Part shown: positions 33,151 to 41,816 of the stretch, in pieces
Layout: each line of letters begins with the position of its first letter
Numbering within the stretch: position 1 is the stretch's first letter
Assembly (NCBI RefSeq): GCF_900184815.1
Contig: NZ_FXXQ01000017.1
Span: 1-53,390 of the forward strand
Length of the DNA: 53,390 bases
Reading direction: 5' to 3'
Source of the DNA: Boseongicola aestuarii
Lineage (GTDB): Bacteria; Pseudomonadota; Alphaproteobacteria; Rhodobacterales; Rhodobacteraceae
Notes under the pieces: model-generated
What the model was told of the DNA's origin: nothing
Database searches by the model: none
Seen by the model: only the letters and a program-made list of their open reading frames with translations
Made by a program: the position numbers and the translations under genes

Positions 33151-34017
33151 ATGACCGTTCAATACGCAGATCAGACCCACAAGCCGCAAGCCGCAATCAC
33201 AAGATCCCAGCAAGGCGAAAAGATGAGCAGGGACACAGGCTTCGAAGCGCTCAGCTTCGTCCACCGCCAGCTTGACGGACTGATGGACCCGCTGATCATG
33301 GTCGACCACTTCACCATGACAGAACCGACCTTCGGAGCCCATGCCCACGCCGGCATCTCAGCGGTGAGCGTGCTCTTCGAGGACAGCACCGGCAGTTTTC
33401 GCAACAGGGATTCTCTGGGCAACGACATCGAACTGGCCCCGGGCGATCTTTATTGGCTGAAGGCCGCCCGCGGCGCAGTGCACGACGAGGCGCCCACCCC
33501 GGGGTCGCGCACTCATGCGCTACAGATATTTGTCAACCTGCCGGCAGCCCAAAAGCTCGACGAGCCCAGCGCACGACATGTGCCCACCGCAGAAATGCCT
33601 GTGATCGAAAATTCGAGCCATCGGGTAAGGGTGATGACCGGCAAAAGCAATGGCGTCGTCGGCGCCACCCCGCCCGCTTTGCCCTTCACCATCCTCGATA
33701 TTTCCCTGCAGGCAAACGGCAGCTTCACCCATCGCCCCGATCCCGGAGACGCCGCCTGGCTGCACGTCATCCGCGGCGAGATCGAGGCCGAAATCGACGG
33801 GACCCGTCACCGGCTCAGCAGCGACGCAGCGCTGGCCGCTCACGGCACCGACGAGATCCGTCTGCTGAGCGGTGAAGGAGGGCAAGCTGTGCTCCTGTCC
33901 GGTGCCCCCCTGCGCGAGCCCTTCGTGCAAAAGGGCCCTTTCGCGATGCGTGACGTTGACCAACTGGCCGCGGTGATTGCCGCCCATGCGGCTGGCGAAT
34001 TGGGCACCATCGACTGA
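33151..34017 (+). CDS. Pirin-family protein
   Basis: A 288-residue bicupin of the pirin family. The N-terminal cupin has the metal site region MVDHFTMTEPTFGAHAHAGIS (about 49-70), with His-x-His and further histidines; the second cupin (about 185-270) lacks these, as is usual. Pirins have been reported as quercetinases or redox-sensing cofactors. A ribosome site (caggag) is present. First gene of a set with an FMN reductase and small membrane proteins. Confidence 0.9.
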   Translation: MTVQYADQTHKPQAAITRSQQGEKMSRDTGFEALSFVHRQLDGLMDPLIMVDHFTMTEPTFGAHAHAGISAVSVLFEDSTGSFRNRDSLGNDIELAPGDLYWLKAARGAVHDEAPTPGSRTHALQIFVNLPAAQKLDEPSARHVPTAEMPVIENSSHRVRVMTGKSNGVVGATPPALPFTILDISLQANGSFTHRPDPGDAAWLHVIRGEIEAEIDGTRHRLSSDAALAAHGTDEIRLLSGEGGQAVLLSGAPLREPFVQKGPFAMRDVDQLAAVIAAHAAGELGTID

Positions 34018-34170
34018 GCCACCGTCCGTGAGTCGCTCTGGCCTGAAACGCCAGACGACCACTTCGGTCAAGAAATCAAGAATTGGCCTGCCTTGATCCC
34101 CGACCGATGCCCATGCGGTCCAAGGGCAGGGAAACTTGGAAAACCTGTGAAACGGAAACTGGAGAAACCC

Positions 34171-34710
34171 ATGAAAATCCTGACATTCGGTGCAAGCAAC
34201 ACCAAAAACTCCATCAACAAAGCGCTCGCGCGGTTTACCGCGACGCTGGTCCCCGGTGGTGAGGTCGAGGTCCTAGACCTGAGTGACTACGATCTGCCGA
34301 TCTTTAGCGAAGATCTGGAGAAAGAGATCGGTCAACACCCGAGGGCCAAGGCGTTTTTCGAGAAGATCGGGGCAGCCGACGGGGTGATCGTATCCTTCGC
34401 GGAACACAATGGATCCTATACCGCCGCCTACAAGAACCTCTTCGACTGGGCGAGCCGGATTGATCAGAAAGTGTTTCAGGGCAAGCCGACGGTTTACCTG
34501 TCGACCTCCCCTGGGCCGGGGGGCGCAGCAAGCGTGCTGGCTTCCGCAAAAGGCTCGGCCCAGTTTTTCGGGGTGGACCTGAAGGCGGCTGTTTCCGTTC
34601 CCAGCTTTTACGATGTCTTTGATGCCGAAACCGGGCGCATCAATGAGCCGAACGCGTTGGCAGACCTGACCACCGCGGCCAAGACCTTGGCCCTGAGAGA
34701 GGCCGCTTGA
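34171..34710 (+). CDS. NADPH-dependent FMN reductase family protein
   Basis: A 179-residue flavodoxin-fold reductase. The FMN phosphate loop is TFGASNTKNSINKAL (about 4-18), and the isoalloxazine region is FAEHNGSYTAAYKNLFDW with YLSTSPGPGGA later. Start MKILTFGASN at 34171 follows ggagaa. It is 153 bases after pirin, and a single base separates its stop from the next start, so coupling with the DUF2798 gene is likely. A quinone, azo or chromate reductase role is possible. Confidence 0.9.
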   Translation: MKILTFGASNTKNSINKALARFTATLVPGGEVEVLDLSDYDLPIFSEDLEKEIGQHPRAKAFFEKIGAADGVIVSFAEHNGSYTAAYKNLFDWASRIDQKVFQGKPTVYLSTSPGPGGAASVLASAKGSAQFFGVDLKAAVSVPSFYDVFDAETGRINEPNALADLTTAAKTLALREAA

Positions 34711-34711
34711 T

Positions 34712-34957
34712 ATGATACATCGTGCGCGTCTAAAGCGGCTCTCAGGCTCATTGGTCATGTCGTCTTTCATGTCCATGGCTCTGTCGGGGGTCTTTAGCCT
34801 CCTGGAGTTCGGAACCTCGTGGACGTGGCTGCAAGCCTGGGGGCAGAGCATTCTGATTGCACTGCCGATCGCATTCTCGCTGGATATGATTTTCGGAGAC
34901 AGACTCCGATTTCTTTCGGGCAAACTGGCGGACAAAGCCGCAAGCGTTTGGCCCTGA
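34712..34957 (+). CDS. DUF2798 small membrane protein
   Basis: An 81-residue protein with two hydrophobic spans (VMSSFMSMALSGVFSLLEF and SILIALPIAFSLDMIF), matching DUF2798. Its start lies one base past the FMN-reductase stop. Function unknown; this family is often found beside LysR-controlled reductases. Confidence 0.85.
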   Translation: MIHRARLKRLSGSLVMSSFMSMALSGVFSLLEFGTSWTWLQAWGQSILIALPIAFSLDMIFGDRLRFLSGKLADKAASVWP

Positions 34958-35069
34958 AGGCAGACGCTCGCGAGGCCGATGGCCTCTCCGCTCCTCTCAC
35001 ACCGGCGTATCGCGAACCAGGCAACGGTTTCGGGCGTGACAAACAGAACTTAATCAAAGGGAACTTTCC

Positions 35070-35777
35070 ATGAGACACCACCTTTCTCAATCCGAGCTGT
35101 CCACGGCGCGTTTCGCCGGACTGCTCTACCTTGTCATCATAGTCCTCGGCATCAGCTCTGAACTTGTGCTGCGTGCTCCCCTGATCAACTTGTCGAACGC
35201 GCAGGGAACAGCGGAGTCTATCCTTGCCGCCACGGGCAGCTTTCGGGCTTCGCTTGCCGCAGATCTGATCATGGCGCTGGCCGATGCCGGGCTTGCGGTG
35301 CTGCTCTTCGCGCTGTTCCGGCCCGTCGCGCCAACGCTAGCGCTGGCCGCGATGGTTTTCCGTCTTGTGCAATCGGTGCTCATCGGCGCCAACCTGATGA
35401 ACCTGCAGGCCGCTGTTCTACTCATCACCGGCGGGCAAGATATCTCCGCGCTCGCTCCCGGTCAGGCAAACGCAATGGCAGCACTGTTTATAAACATGCA
35501 CGGGCATGGCTACGACTTGGGGCTGGTGTTCTTCGGCCTAAACAGCCTGATGACCGGCGTCCTGATCTGGCGCTCTGGTTTTATGCCGAAGATCTTAGGT
35601 GCCGGCATTGCTGCGGCAGGGCTGGTCTACCTGATCGGTTCCACTCTTCGGTTCTTCGCACCTGAGTTCTCAGCGGCGTTCGCACCGGCCTATGGCTTGA
35701 CCGTGCTGGCTGAAACGGCTTTCTGCCTGTGGCTCTTGTCGGCAGGATGGGCATCACGGCGGCTGCGCGTCGCGTAG
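35070..35777 (+). CDS. DUF4386 membrane protein
   Basis: A 235-residue protein with six hydrophobic spans, first at about 15-33 (ARFAGLLYLVIIVLGISSELV). The motif RFAGLLYL at the N-terminus and MHGHGYDLGLVFFGL in the middle are typical of DUF4386. A ribosome site (aaggga) is eight bases before the ATG. Biochemical role unknown. Confidence 0.85.
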   Translation: MRHHLSQSELSTARFAGLLYLVIIVLGISSELVLRAPLINLSNAQGTAESILAATGSFRASLAADLIMALADAGLAVLLFALFRPVAPTLALAAMVFRLVQSVLIGANLMNLQAAVLLITGGQDISALAPGQANAMAALFINMHGHGYDLGLVFFGLNSLMTGVLIWRSGFMPKILGAGIAAAGLVYLIGSTLRFFAPEFSAAFAPAYGLTVLAETAFCLWLLSAGWASRRLRVA

Positions 35778-35863
35778 GCCCGATCCTACAATCGCGGCGG
35801 TCGAGCCTGAACGCAAAGACGCCGCTGCGGTAGCCTTTTCGGATTTAAACAAGGAAACAGGCA

Positions 35864-36736
35864 ATGAAAGTCCTTGTCCTCGGTGCAACCGGCCTTATCG
35901 GTACCGCCGTCACGAAAGAACTGTTACAAGCTGGTCACGAGGTCACAGGCCTTTGCCGCTCCGAGCGGTCGGCGATACAGCTTCAGTGTCTAGGGGCAAC
36001 GCCGCTTCTAGGCGACTTGAGGGATCCTGACCCTTGGGCGGGCGTAGTAGAGGAAATCGACGGCATCATCCAGGTCGCCGCGACTTTCGAGAAAGATATG
36101 GGCCCAGTCGACGGGCGCGTTCTGGCGGCTTTGATGCAAGCGGCGAAAAAAGCCGGCTCCCGACCACGGTTCATCTATACCGGCGGCTGCTGGCTTTATG
36201 GTGAAACCCTCCATGAGATCGCGACTGAAGATAACCCGTTCAACCCTTTGCCCGGGTTCTCCTGGATGGTTGAGAACGGAGAGTGGCTGGCGGCCTCGTC
36301 TGCCTTTTCGACAGCAATCATCCACCCGGCCATGGTCTACCATGCCGGCGGTGGTGCATTCACCCGGTTCATGTCGAATGCTCACAAAAACGAGCCGATC
36401 GAGGTCTGGGGAGACGCCGGGATTCGCTGGCCGCTGGTCCATCGCGACGACCTGGCCAGCGCCTACCGGCTGTTGCTGGAGCGCCCGGACTTAACCGGCC
36501 ATTTCAACGCCTCCGCGCAGGTCGGAGAGAAGGTCGGTGACATTGCTGCCTGGTTTGCCGGTGCACCTGGCATTGCCATCAAGGCACCTGAAGAGGCAGT
36601 CGCGGCTTATGGCAAGCTGGCAGAAGGGCCGATGCTCGACCAGCAAATGTCATCTGCAAAACTGCGGAACGCTTGCAATTGGGAGCCGCGCCACATTGAT
36701 TTCCGGAAATCTGGAATTCCCAAATCACGACCATAA
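35864..36736 (+). CDS. NAD-dependent epimerase/dehydratase (extended SDR)
   Basis: A 290-residue extended short-chain dehydrogenase with the nucleotide motif GATGLIGTAV at residues 7-16. The position of the catalytic Tyr is not clear: the usual YxxxK is absent, and the region after FIYTGGCWLYGE may supply the Tyr. Homologues act on NDP-sugars or as atypical reductases. It lies 86 bases after the DUF4386 gene, same direction. Confidence 0.85.
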   Translation: MKVLVLGATGLIGTAVTKELLQAGHEVTGLCRSERSAIQLQCLGATPLLGDLRDPDPWAGVVEEIDGIIQVAATFEKDMGPVDGRVLAALMQAAKKAGSRPRFIYTGGCWLYGETLHEIATEDNPFNPLPGFSWMVENGEWLAASSAFSTAIIHPAMVYHAGGGAFTRFMSNAHKNEPIEVWGDAGIRWPLVHRDDLASAYRLLLERPDLTGHFNASAQVGEKVGDIAAWFAGAPGIAIKAPEEAVAAYGKLAEGPMLDQQMSSAKLRNACNWEPRHIDFRKSGIPKSRP

Positions 36737-36752
36737 AGAAAGGAAGAGACGC

Positions 36753-37235
36753 ATGTCGGAACGAAACTTTCAGGCCCGTGCCATTGGCGAGATCGCCATC
36801 AGGTGCATTGATCTTGACGCTATGGTCGCATTCTATCGCGACGTGATCGGGCTCGAGCCACTTAACGACCCGGAAAACGGCCGTATCGTGTTCCTCCGCA
36901 TTGCCGAAGGTTTTGCCGGGCATACTGCGATACTGGCCCTGTTTAACCATGATGTTGAGGGCGCAGGCCAGACCCGCGGCAGCGCAAAACCGCCTAAAAC
37001 CGGCCCTGCCTCATCGCTTCACCATCTTGCATTCAGCCTGCCTTGGGAGGAACAGGATGCGGTAATGGCCTGGTACGAGAAACTTGGGCGCGACTACAAT
37101 GTCGAGTACTTTGACTGGGTCGGCTGGCGCGGTGTCTTCACTTTCGACCCCGACGGCAACACTGTTGAACTTGTCGCCAAAGACCCGGACTGGGCCGACC
37201 CTTCCGATCAATCGTCCGAGAAATCCGATCAGTGA
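36753..37235 (+). CDS. VOC-family (glyoxalase/dioxygenase-like) protein
   Basis: A 160-residue protein of the vicinal oxygen chelate fold. It has the beta-alpha-beta-beta-beta pattern with FYRDVIGLEPLN near residue 26, a metal-type His in LHHLAFSL and the terminal strand FDPDGNTVELVAKDP with a Glu ligand. Start MSERNFQAR at 36753 follows aggaag; the frame open further upstream overlaps the SDR gene and is rejected. Likely last gene of the pirin-led set. Substrate unknown. Confidence 0.87.
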   Translation: MSERNFQARAIGEIAIRCIDLDAMVAFYRDVIGLEPLNDPENGRIVFLRIAEGFAGHTAILALFNHDVEGAGQTRGSAKPPKTGPASSLHHLAFSLPWEEQDAVMAWYEKLGRDYNVEYFDWVGWRGVFTFDPDGNTVELVAKDPDWADPSDQSSEKSDQ

Positions 37236-37276
37236 ACCTATAGTGAAAGCGGTCATTGGTTGAGAACTCTGCAGCG

Positions 37277-37348
37277 TCAGCTTCGTCCCGCATAGCGGTC
37301 ATTGATGTAGGCCGCAGCCAATGACCGCTCAGAGCCCAAAGCCGACCT
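37277..37348 (+). repeat. Dispersed intergenic repeat, copy 10
   Basis: A well-preserved copy: cagcttcgtcccgcatagcg, tcattgatgtaggccgcagc, then caatgaccgctcagagccca and aagccgac, between the convergent VOC and LacI genes. Confidence 0.75.
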
Positions 37349-37411
37349 TAGTTGCGAGCGCAGTATTCAGAGCGATCAGCCCAATTCGCACGACAATTGT
37401 GCAAATCCTCA

Positions 37412-38440
37412 CTAAGAAGCTACGCGCCGATGCGACTCCCGTACAACCATCGGACATTCTGTACGCTCCGCAACCGCCTGGGTAACCTCACCAAGAAGCC
37501 ACTCCACACACCACTGACCCATCTCTCTGTGGGGCAGCAACACCGTCGACAAAGGTGGCGACAAATGCTGAGCGATTTCCTGATCGTCATACCCCATCAC
37601 GGCGACCGTCTCGCCCGGTCGCTCCCCAAGTTCCTTGAGCGCCTCGTAGCAGCCAACGGCCGTCAGATCGTTTGCGCAGAAAATGGCGTCCGGACGCCGG
37701 TCACCCTGCATAAGCTTTAGCGTCGCGTCCCGACCGCCTGACGGCAAAAAGTTGCCTTCGACGATCAAGGATGGATCAACCGGAATGCGCGCCGCACGCA
37801 AAGCGCGCTCATAGCCCTCCATGCGCTGATCCGACGCCTCCATCCATGGCTCGCCCGAAATGAACGCAATGCGCTGGTGCCCTTCTGCGATAAGGGCAGC
37901 CGTCGCAATTTCGCCTCCTCGTCGCTCGGCTGGGACAACGGATGCGTAGCGACCGTCAGCGTCATAGCAATTCAACAAAACGCTGCGGTGTCGTGACAAG
38001 GCGTCTGGCGGCTGCACTGCGCGTGTCAGGATCGAGGCATAGATCACACCAAAGACGTTGTCACCCGACCATTTCTTCAAGATCTCGATCTCGTAATCAG
38101 GATCGCCGCCGGTCATGACGATCTCGACCACGATATTTTGCTTCCACGCTTCTTCCTGAACGCCCTCAATCGAAATCGCTGCAAATGGGCTAGTGGCAAT
38201 CTCATCAAACATCAGTCCGATGACACCTTGCCCCGCGCCTTTTGGGGGTCTCCCCGCTCCGCGTGCGCGATACCCAAGTTCATCCACAGCATCCATGACG
38301 CGTTTGCGTGTTTCGCGGCTAATGCGCATGTCTTCAAGGCCGTTCAGCACAAAGGACACAGTGGACTGCGAAACCCCCGCCTTCAAAGCCACGTCTTTCA
38401 TTGTCACGCGGGCTTTTGGGGCTTTTTCCTTTTCAGTCAT
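37412..38440 (-). CDS. LacI-family transcriptional regulator
   Basis: A 342-residue repressor. The helix-turn-helix and hinge occupy about 11-65 (VTMKDVALKAGVSQSTVSFV, then a hinge with RISRETRKRVMDAVDELGYR). The periplasmic-binding-like sugar domain follows (DAIFCANDLTAVGCYEAL near residue 250). It is divergent from the ABC importer genes, and a perfect 17-bp palindrome lies between them. It should repress the importer and the glycoside hydrolase until a sugar binds. Confidence 0.93.
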   Translation of the reverse strand: MTEKEKAPKARVTMKDVALKAGVSQSTVSFVLNGLEDMRISRETRKRVMDAVDELGYRARGAGRPPKGAGQGVIGLMFDEIATSPFAAISIEGVQEEAWKQNIVVEIVMTGGDPDYEIEILKKWSGDNVFGVIYASILTRAVQPPDALSRHRSVLLNCYDADGRYASVVPAERRGGEIATAALIAEGHQRIAFISGEPWMEASDQRMEGYERALRAARIPVDPSLIVEGNFLPSGGRDATLKLMQGDRRPDAIFCANDLTAVGCYEALKELGERPGETVAVMGYDDQEIAQHLSPPLSTVLLPHREMGQWCVEWLLGEVTQAVAERTECPMVVRESHRRVAS

Positions 38441-38489
38441 GATGTTCTGAGGCTCGAATTTGTAAGGCTTGCATTTTGCTAATAAATAT

Positions 38490-38506
38490 TGCTAATAATA
38501 TTAGCA
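38490..38506. promoter_or_regulatory. LacI-type operator
   Basis: TGCTAATAATATTAGCA is a perfect palindrome with a single central base. An overlapping upstream half-site, TTGCTAATAAATA, begins at about 38476. It lies 50 bases before the LacI start and 35 before the first permease start. Confidence 0.75.
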
Positions 38507-38540
38507 CAAGAAGAATCGTCATCGGATCAGGGAGGAAACG

Positions 38541-39626
38541 ATGCGGGAGGGAAGAAAGGCCTATTTGAGCCAGACTCAGGCCGCTTGGGTCCTCTTGACG
38601 CCCTTTCTGGCCACCTATGCCCTCTTCCTGATCTACCCGTTCTTTCGTGGCATCTGGATAAGTCTACACGACTGGAATCTGCTTGCGGTCGCCTTCAATC
38701 CTGACGCCAAGGAATTTGTCGGGCTCAGAAACTACGAGCGCGTCATGTGGGGCCGGAACATCACCTGGGGTTTTGCATCTCCAGTGTTACAGGCCCTTGG
38801 CCTTCTTGGCCTTGTCGCCGCCGCCTACCTTCTCCGTACAAATCGGCTGGGTCGCTTAAACGTCATCGCGCTTGCGGTGGTGTCAGCAGCTTTGGTTTTC
38901 CTCCCCGGTTTTCATCCCGGCGAAGGTGGGCGGTGGTACGACAGACGCTTCTGGCCAACGGTCGGAAATACGATCCTTTTCGTCGCCTGGGCCGTGCCGG
39001 GCGTGACGATTTCGGCAATGGTGTTAGCAGCGGCGCTGAACCGCGAAACCAAGGCAATGGGCGCATTGCGAACGCTGTTTTTCCTCAGCCAGGTTCTGTC
39101 CGTAACGGTCGTCACGCTGATCTGGCAGATCATGTTCTCACCAAGACAAGGCCTCATCGCCAATGTCATGGAGGTCTTTGGCGCATCGCCCATCAACTGG
39201 CTGACGGACGAGAAATTCGCCATGGCTGCCATCGTGATCGCCACGGTCTGGTGGTCGCTGGGCATCGCGATGATTCTGTTCCTCGCCGGACTTCAGGACA
39301 TTTCGAAAGACATCTACGAGGCCGCCGCTCTGGACAATGCAAAAGGCATTAAGGCTTTCTGGTACATCACGCTCCCGAACCTGCGCCGCACAATCACGCT
39401 TGTCGTGGTCCTGCAGATCATCCTGCATTTCCAGGTTTTCGGGCAATCCCATCTGATGACCCAAGGCGGGCCGAACGATACTACGCAGGTCCTAGTCCGT
39501 TACATCTATCAAACCGGCTTTCGCGATAGCGAGCTCGGGCGCGCCTCAGCGATGGCTGTGTTCCTGTTCCTCATCATGGGTCTATTCTCGGTCGTTCAGT
39601 TCATCGTAGGTCGGGAGAAGTCGTGA
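38541..39626 (+). CDS. ABC sugar transporter permease, MalF-like (long form)
   Basis: A 361-residue permease of the carbohydrate (CUT1) type, longer than the usual 290-310 residues. After the first membrane span (about 15-35) an insertion of about 60 residues contains two more hydrophobic stretches (about 82-100 and 108-122). The EAA loop that contacts the ATPase is EAAALDNAKGIKAFWYITLP near residues 260-280. The start follows gggagga. It overlaps the next permease gene by four bases. No ATPase gene is present in the set. Confidence 0.92.
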   Translation: MREGRKAYLSQTQAAWVLLTPFLATYALFLIYPFFRGIWISLHDWNLLAVAFNPDAKEFVGLRNYERVMWGRNITWGFASPVLQALGLLGLVAAAYLLRTNRLGRLNVIALAVVSAALVFLPGFHPGEGGRWYDRRFWPTVGNTILFVAWAVPGVTISAMVLAAALNRETKAMGALRTLFFLSQVLSVTVVTLIWQIMFSPRQGLIANVMEVFGASPINWLTDEKFAMAAIVIATVWWSLGIAMILFLAGLQDISKDIYEAAALDNAKGIKAFWYITLPNLRRTITLVVVLQIILHFQVFGQSHLMTQGGPNDTTQVLVRYIYQTGFRDSELGRASAMAVFLFLIMGLFSVVQFIVGREKS

Positions 39627-40459
39627 TGAACAAAGGATATTATTGGCTGATCATCGCGCTCTCGATCCCGGCTTTTCTCTGGCTGGTTCCGACCCTTTGG
39701 ATGGTCTCGCTAAGCTTCCAGCCAAATGAAGTCTTGGCGCGTACGACTTCGACCACATTTTTTGGTCTGATCCCCCTTCCTTTCACGGCCGAGAACTACT
39801 CCGCCCTGTTTGCATTTGGCCAAACACCCTGGTGGTTCCTGAATTCGGTCATCGTCGCGGTTGGCATGACGCTCGGTGTCCTCGCGGTTTCGACCACAGC
39901 TGGATACGCACTTGCCCGGCTCGAATTTCCATTCAAGAAAATGATCGTTGTAATCTGCCTTATCGGCCTGATGGTCCCCGAGCAGGCCGTCTTCATTCCG
40001 CTTTATACGATGTTCGCGGACTTCGGCTGGCACAACAGCTACCACGCGCTGATCCTGCCCCGCATGGCTGTGCCCATCGGCGTGTTCTTGATGATGCAGT
40101 TCTTTCAGGCTATCCCGAAAGACATCGAAGAGGCCGCGCGCCTGGACGGCGTCGGCTGGCTCAAGATCTTCTGGTACGTCATGCTCCCGCTCGCGCGCCC
40201 TGCTATGATGACGCTGGCGATCCTGACATTCCTCTATGCCTGGAACGACTACCTCTGGCCGCTCGTCAGCGCGCAGCAACGCGATTACTTCACGATCACC
40301 CTGGGCCTCGCGTCCATTCAATCGAACTTCGCACAATCGGAAGGACTGGGCCGCGTTATGGCCTCGGGCGTCATTGCCTCGCTTCCGGTCGTCATCCTGT
40401 TCCTCATCTTCCAGCGATACGTGGTTCAAGCCATGACCGTCGGTGGATCGAAGGGCTAA
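39623..40459 (+). CDS. ABC sugar transporter permease, MalG-like
   Basis: A 278-residue inner-membrane permease with six predicted spans. EAA loop: EEAARLDGVGWLKIFWYVML near residue 170. C-terminus FQRYVVQAMTVGGSKG is typical of the MalG-type partner. Its start overlaps the previous gene (ATGA). It pairs with the long MalF-like subunit. Confidence 0.93.
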   Translation: MMNKGYYWLIIALSIPAFLWLVPTLWMVSLSFQPNEVLARTTSTTFFGLIPLPFTAENYSALFAFGQTPWWFLNSVIVAVGMTLGVLAVSTTAGYALARLEFPFKKMIVVICLIGLMVPEQAVFIPLYTMFADFGWHNSYHALILPRMAVPIGVFLMMQFFQAIPKDIEEAARLDGVGWLKIFWYVMLPLARPAMMTLAILTFLYAWNDYLWPLVSAQQRDYFTITLGLASIQSNFAQSEGLGRVMASGVIASLPVVILFLIFQRYVVQAMTVGGSKG

Positions 40460-40485
40460 TTTTCACGCACATTGGGAGGAAACAA

Positions 40486-41760
40486 ATGAAACATGTGCTT
40501 CTAACAGCGGCAGCCGCCGCTACTCTCGCCTCAGGCGCGCTTGCGCAAGAGGTTACACTGGGCCGCTTCTTTGGCGCCTGCGAAGATGCGGGAACCGACA
40601 CTACGTCAAGCGTCGGCGAGGCCTGCATCATTCAGTCGATCATCAATGCGGCGGATGCCGAAATAGATGGTGTGTCTATTACAACGTTGCCGACTGACTG
40701 GGGTAACTACTACGACCAGATCAAGGCTGCCTTTGCGGGCGGTACACCGCCGGACATCTTCGTCATGCACCGTCACCGGATCCCCGAGTTTGCGGGTCTG
40801 GGTGCCGTTGCCGAGATTTCAGGCGACCTTGAAGCGGTGGGTATCGACGCTTCCGATTGGTCCGCAACCGCGCTTGACGCAGTCAGCTTCAACGGCGGCA
40901 TCTACGGCGTTCCAATGGACTTCCACGCCAACCTCTGGCACGTCAACATGGACTTGATGGCCGAAGCGGGCCTTGTGGAAAACGGTAAGCCGGTCCTGCC
41001 ATCCACACCCGAGGAACTGATCGCTCATGCGCAGCAACTGAAAGATGCAACCGGCAAAGACTATCTTGCCGCCGACTTCGCGCAATTTCCGCTTGGCGTG
41101 CGCACCGTGCTGGCACTGCTTTGGCAGCAGAACGGCAATATCTTCACGGACGACGGCACGGCGACGATCAACACCAATGAGGCTAAGAACGCTGTCACGG
41201 CGATCACTCAGTTGTTTGATGCAGGTCTTGCCAATCCCCAGTTGAACTATGCCGACAGCCAACAGGCCTTCTTGAACGGCGAGTCCGCCATTCTGGTAAA
41301 CGGCACATGGGTCGTGGACTTCTATACGGCAGAAGCCGCGAAGGAAGAGGTGGGTCTCGACAACTACTATGTCGCCGACTTCCCAACTCTGTTTGACACC
41401 GGCGCAACCTGGGCGGACAGCCACATGTGGGCCATCCCATCGACTGTGGACGGCGAACAGAAAATGGCAGCTCTGAAAGTCCTTGCCTTTATCAACGACC
41501 ACAACATCGATTGGGCACGCACAGGACACATGGCAGTGCGCACATCTGTTGTGGAAAGCGAGGCATATACATCACTGCCACACCGCGATGAATACGCGGG
41601 CACAGCGGCCATCGCAAAGGACACTCCCCCATCCGAGCGCTATGGCGCAATTCAGGATGTTCTGAACCGTGAGCTACAGGCGATTTGGCTGACTGGCAAA
41701 GACGTTGAAACGGCTCTCGCCGACGCGGAACTTGAGGTCCAGGACCTGCTGGACCGCTAG
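40486..41760 (+). CDS. ABC sugar transporter substrate-binding protein
   Basis: A 424-residue periplasmic binding protein of the extracellular solute-binding family 1. Signal peptide MKHVLLTAAAAATLASGALA, cleaved near residue 20. Sugar-binding regions such as DIFVMHRHRIPEFAGLGAVA and SAILVNGTWVVDFY are present. Start at 40486 is supported by gggaggaa; the longer frame to 39832 is an overlapping shadow of the permease. A strong stem-loop follows its stop codon. Many aromatic residues in the body suit binding of oligosaccharides. Confidence 0.93.
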   Translation: MKHVLLTAAAAATLASGALAQEVTLGRFFGACEDAGTDTTSSVGEACIIQSIINAADAEIDGVSITTLPTDWGNYYDQIKAAFAGGTPPDIFVMHRHRIPEFAGLGAVAEISGDLEAVGIDASDWSATALDAVSFNGGIYGVPMDFHANLWHVNMDLMAEAGLVENGKPVLPSTPEELIAHAQQLKDATGKDYLAADFAQFPLGVRTVLALLWQQNGNIFTDDGTATINTNEAKNAVTAITQLFDAGLANPQLNYADSQQAFLNGESAILVNGTWVVDFYTAEAAKEEVGLDNYYVADFPTLFDTGATWADSHMWAIPSTVDGEQKMAALKVLAFINDHNIDWARTGHMAVRTSVVESEAYTSLPHRDEYAGTAAIAKDTPPSERYGAIQDVLNRELQAIWLTGKDVETALADAELEVQDLLDR

Positions 41761-41767
41761 AGCAATA

Positions 41768-41794
41768 GCCTGCCCGGATCACACCCGGGCAGGC
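41768..41794 (+). terminator. Stem-loop between binding-protein and hydrolase genes
   Basis: GCCTGCCCGG pairs with CCGGGCAGGC, 10 bp, across a 7-base loop. No U-tract follows, so it may act as an mRNA 3'-end stabiliser or attenuator that raises binding-protein output relative to the hydrolase. Confidence 0.65.
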
Positions 41795-41816
41795 TTCCAA
41801 AACGGGGAAGAATGTC

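Noticed and set aside
39832-40485. Upstream extension of the ABC binding-protein frame
   Set aside because: The extension reads the MalG-like gene out of frame; the signal peptide and ribosome site fix the start at 40486.
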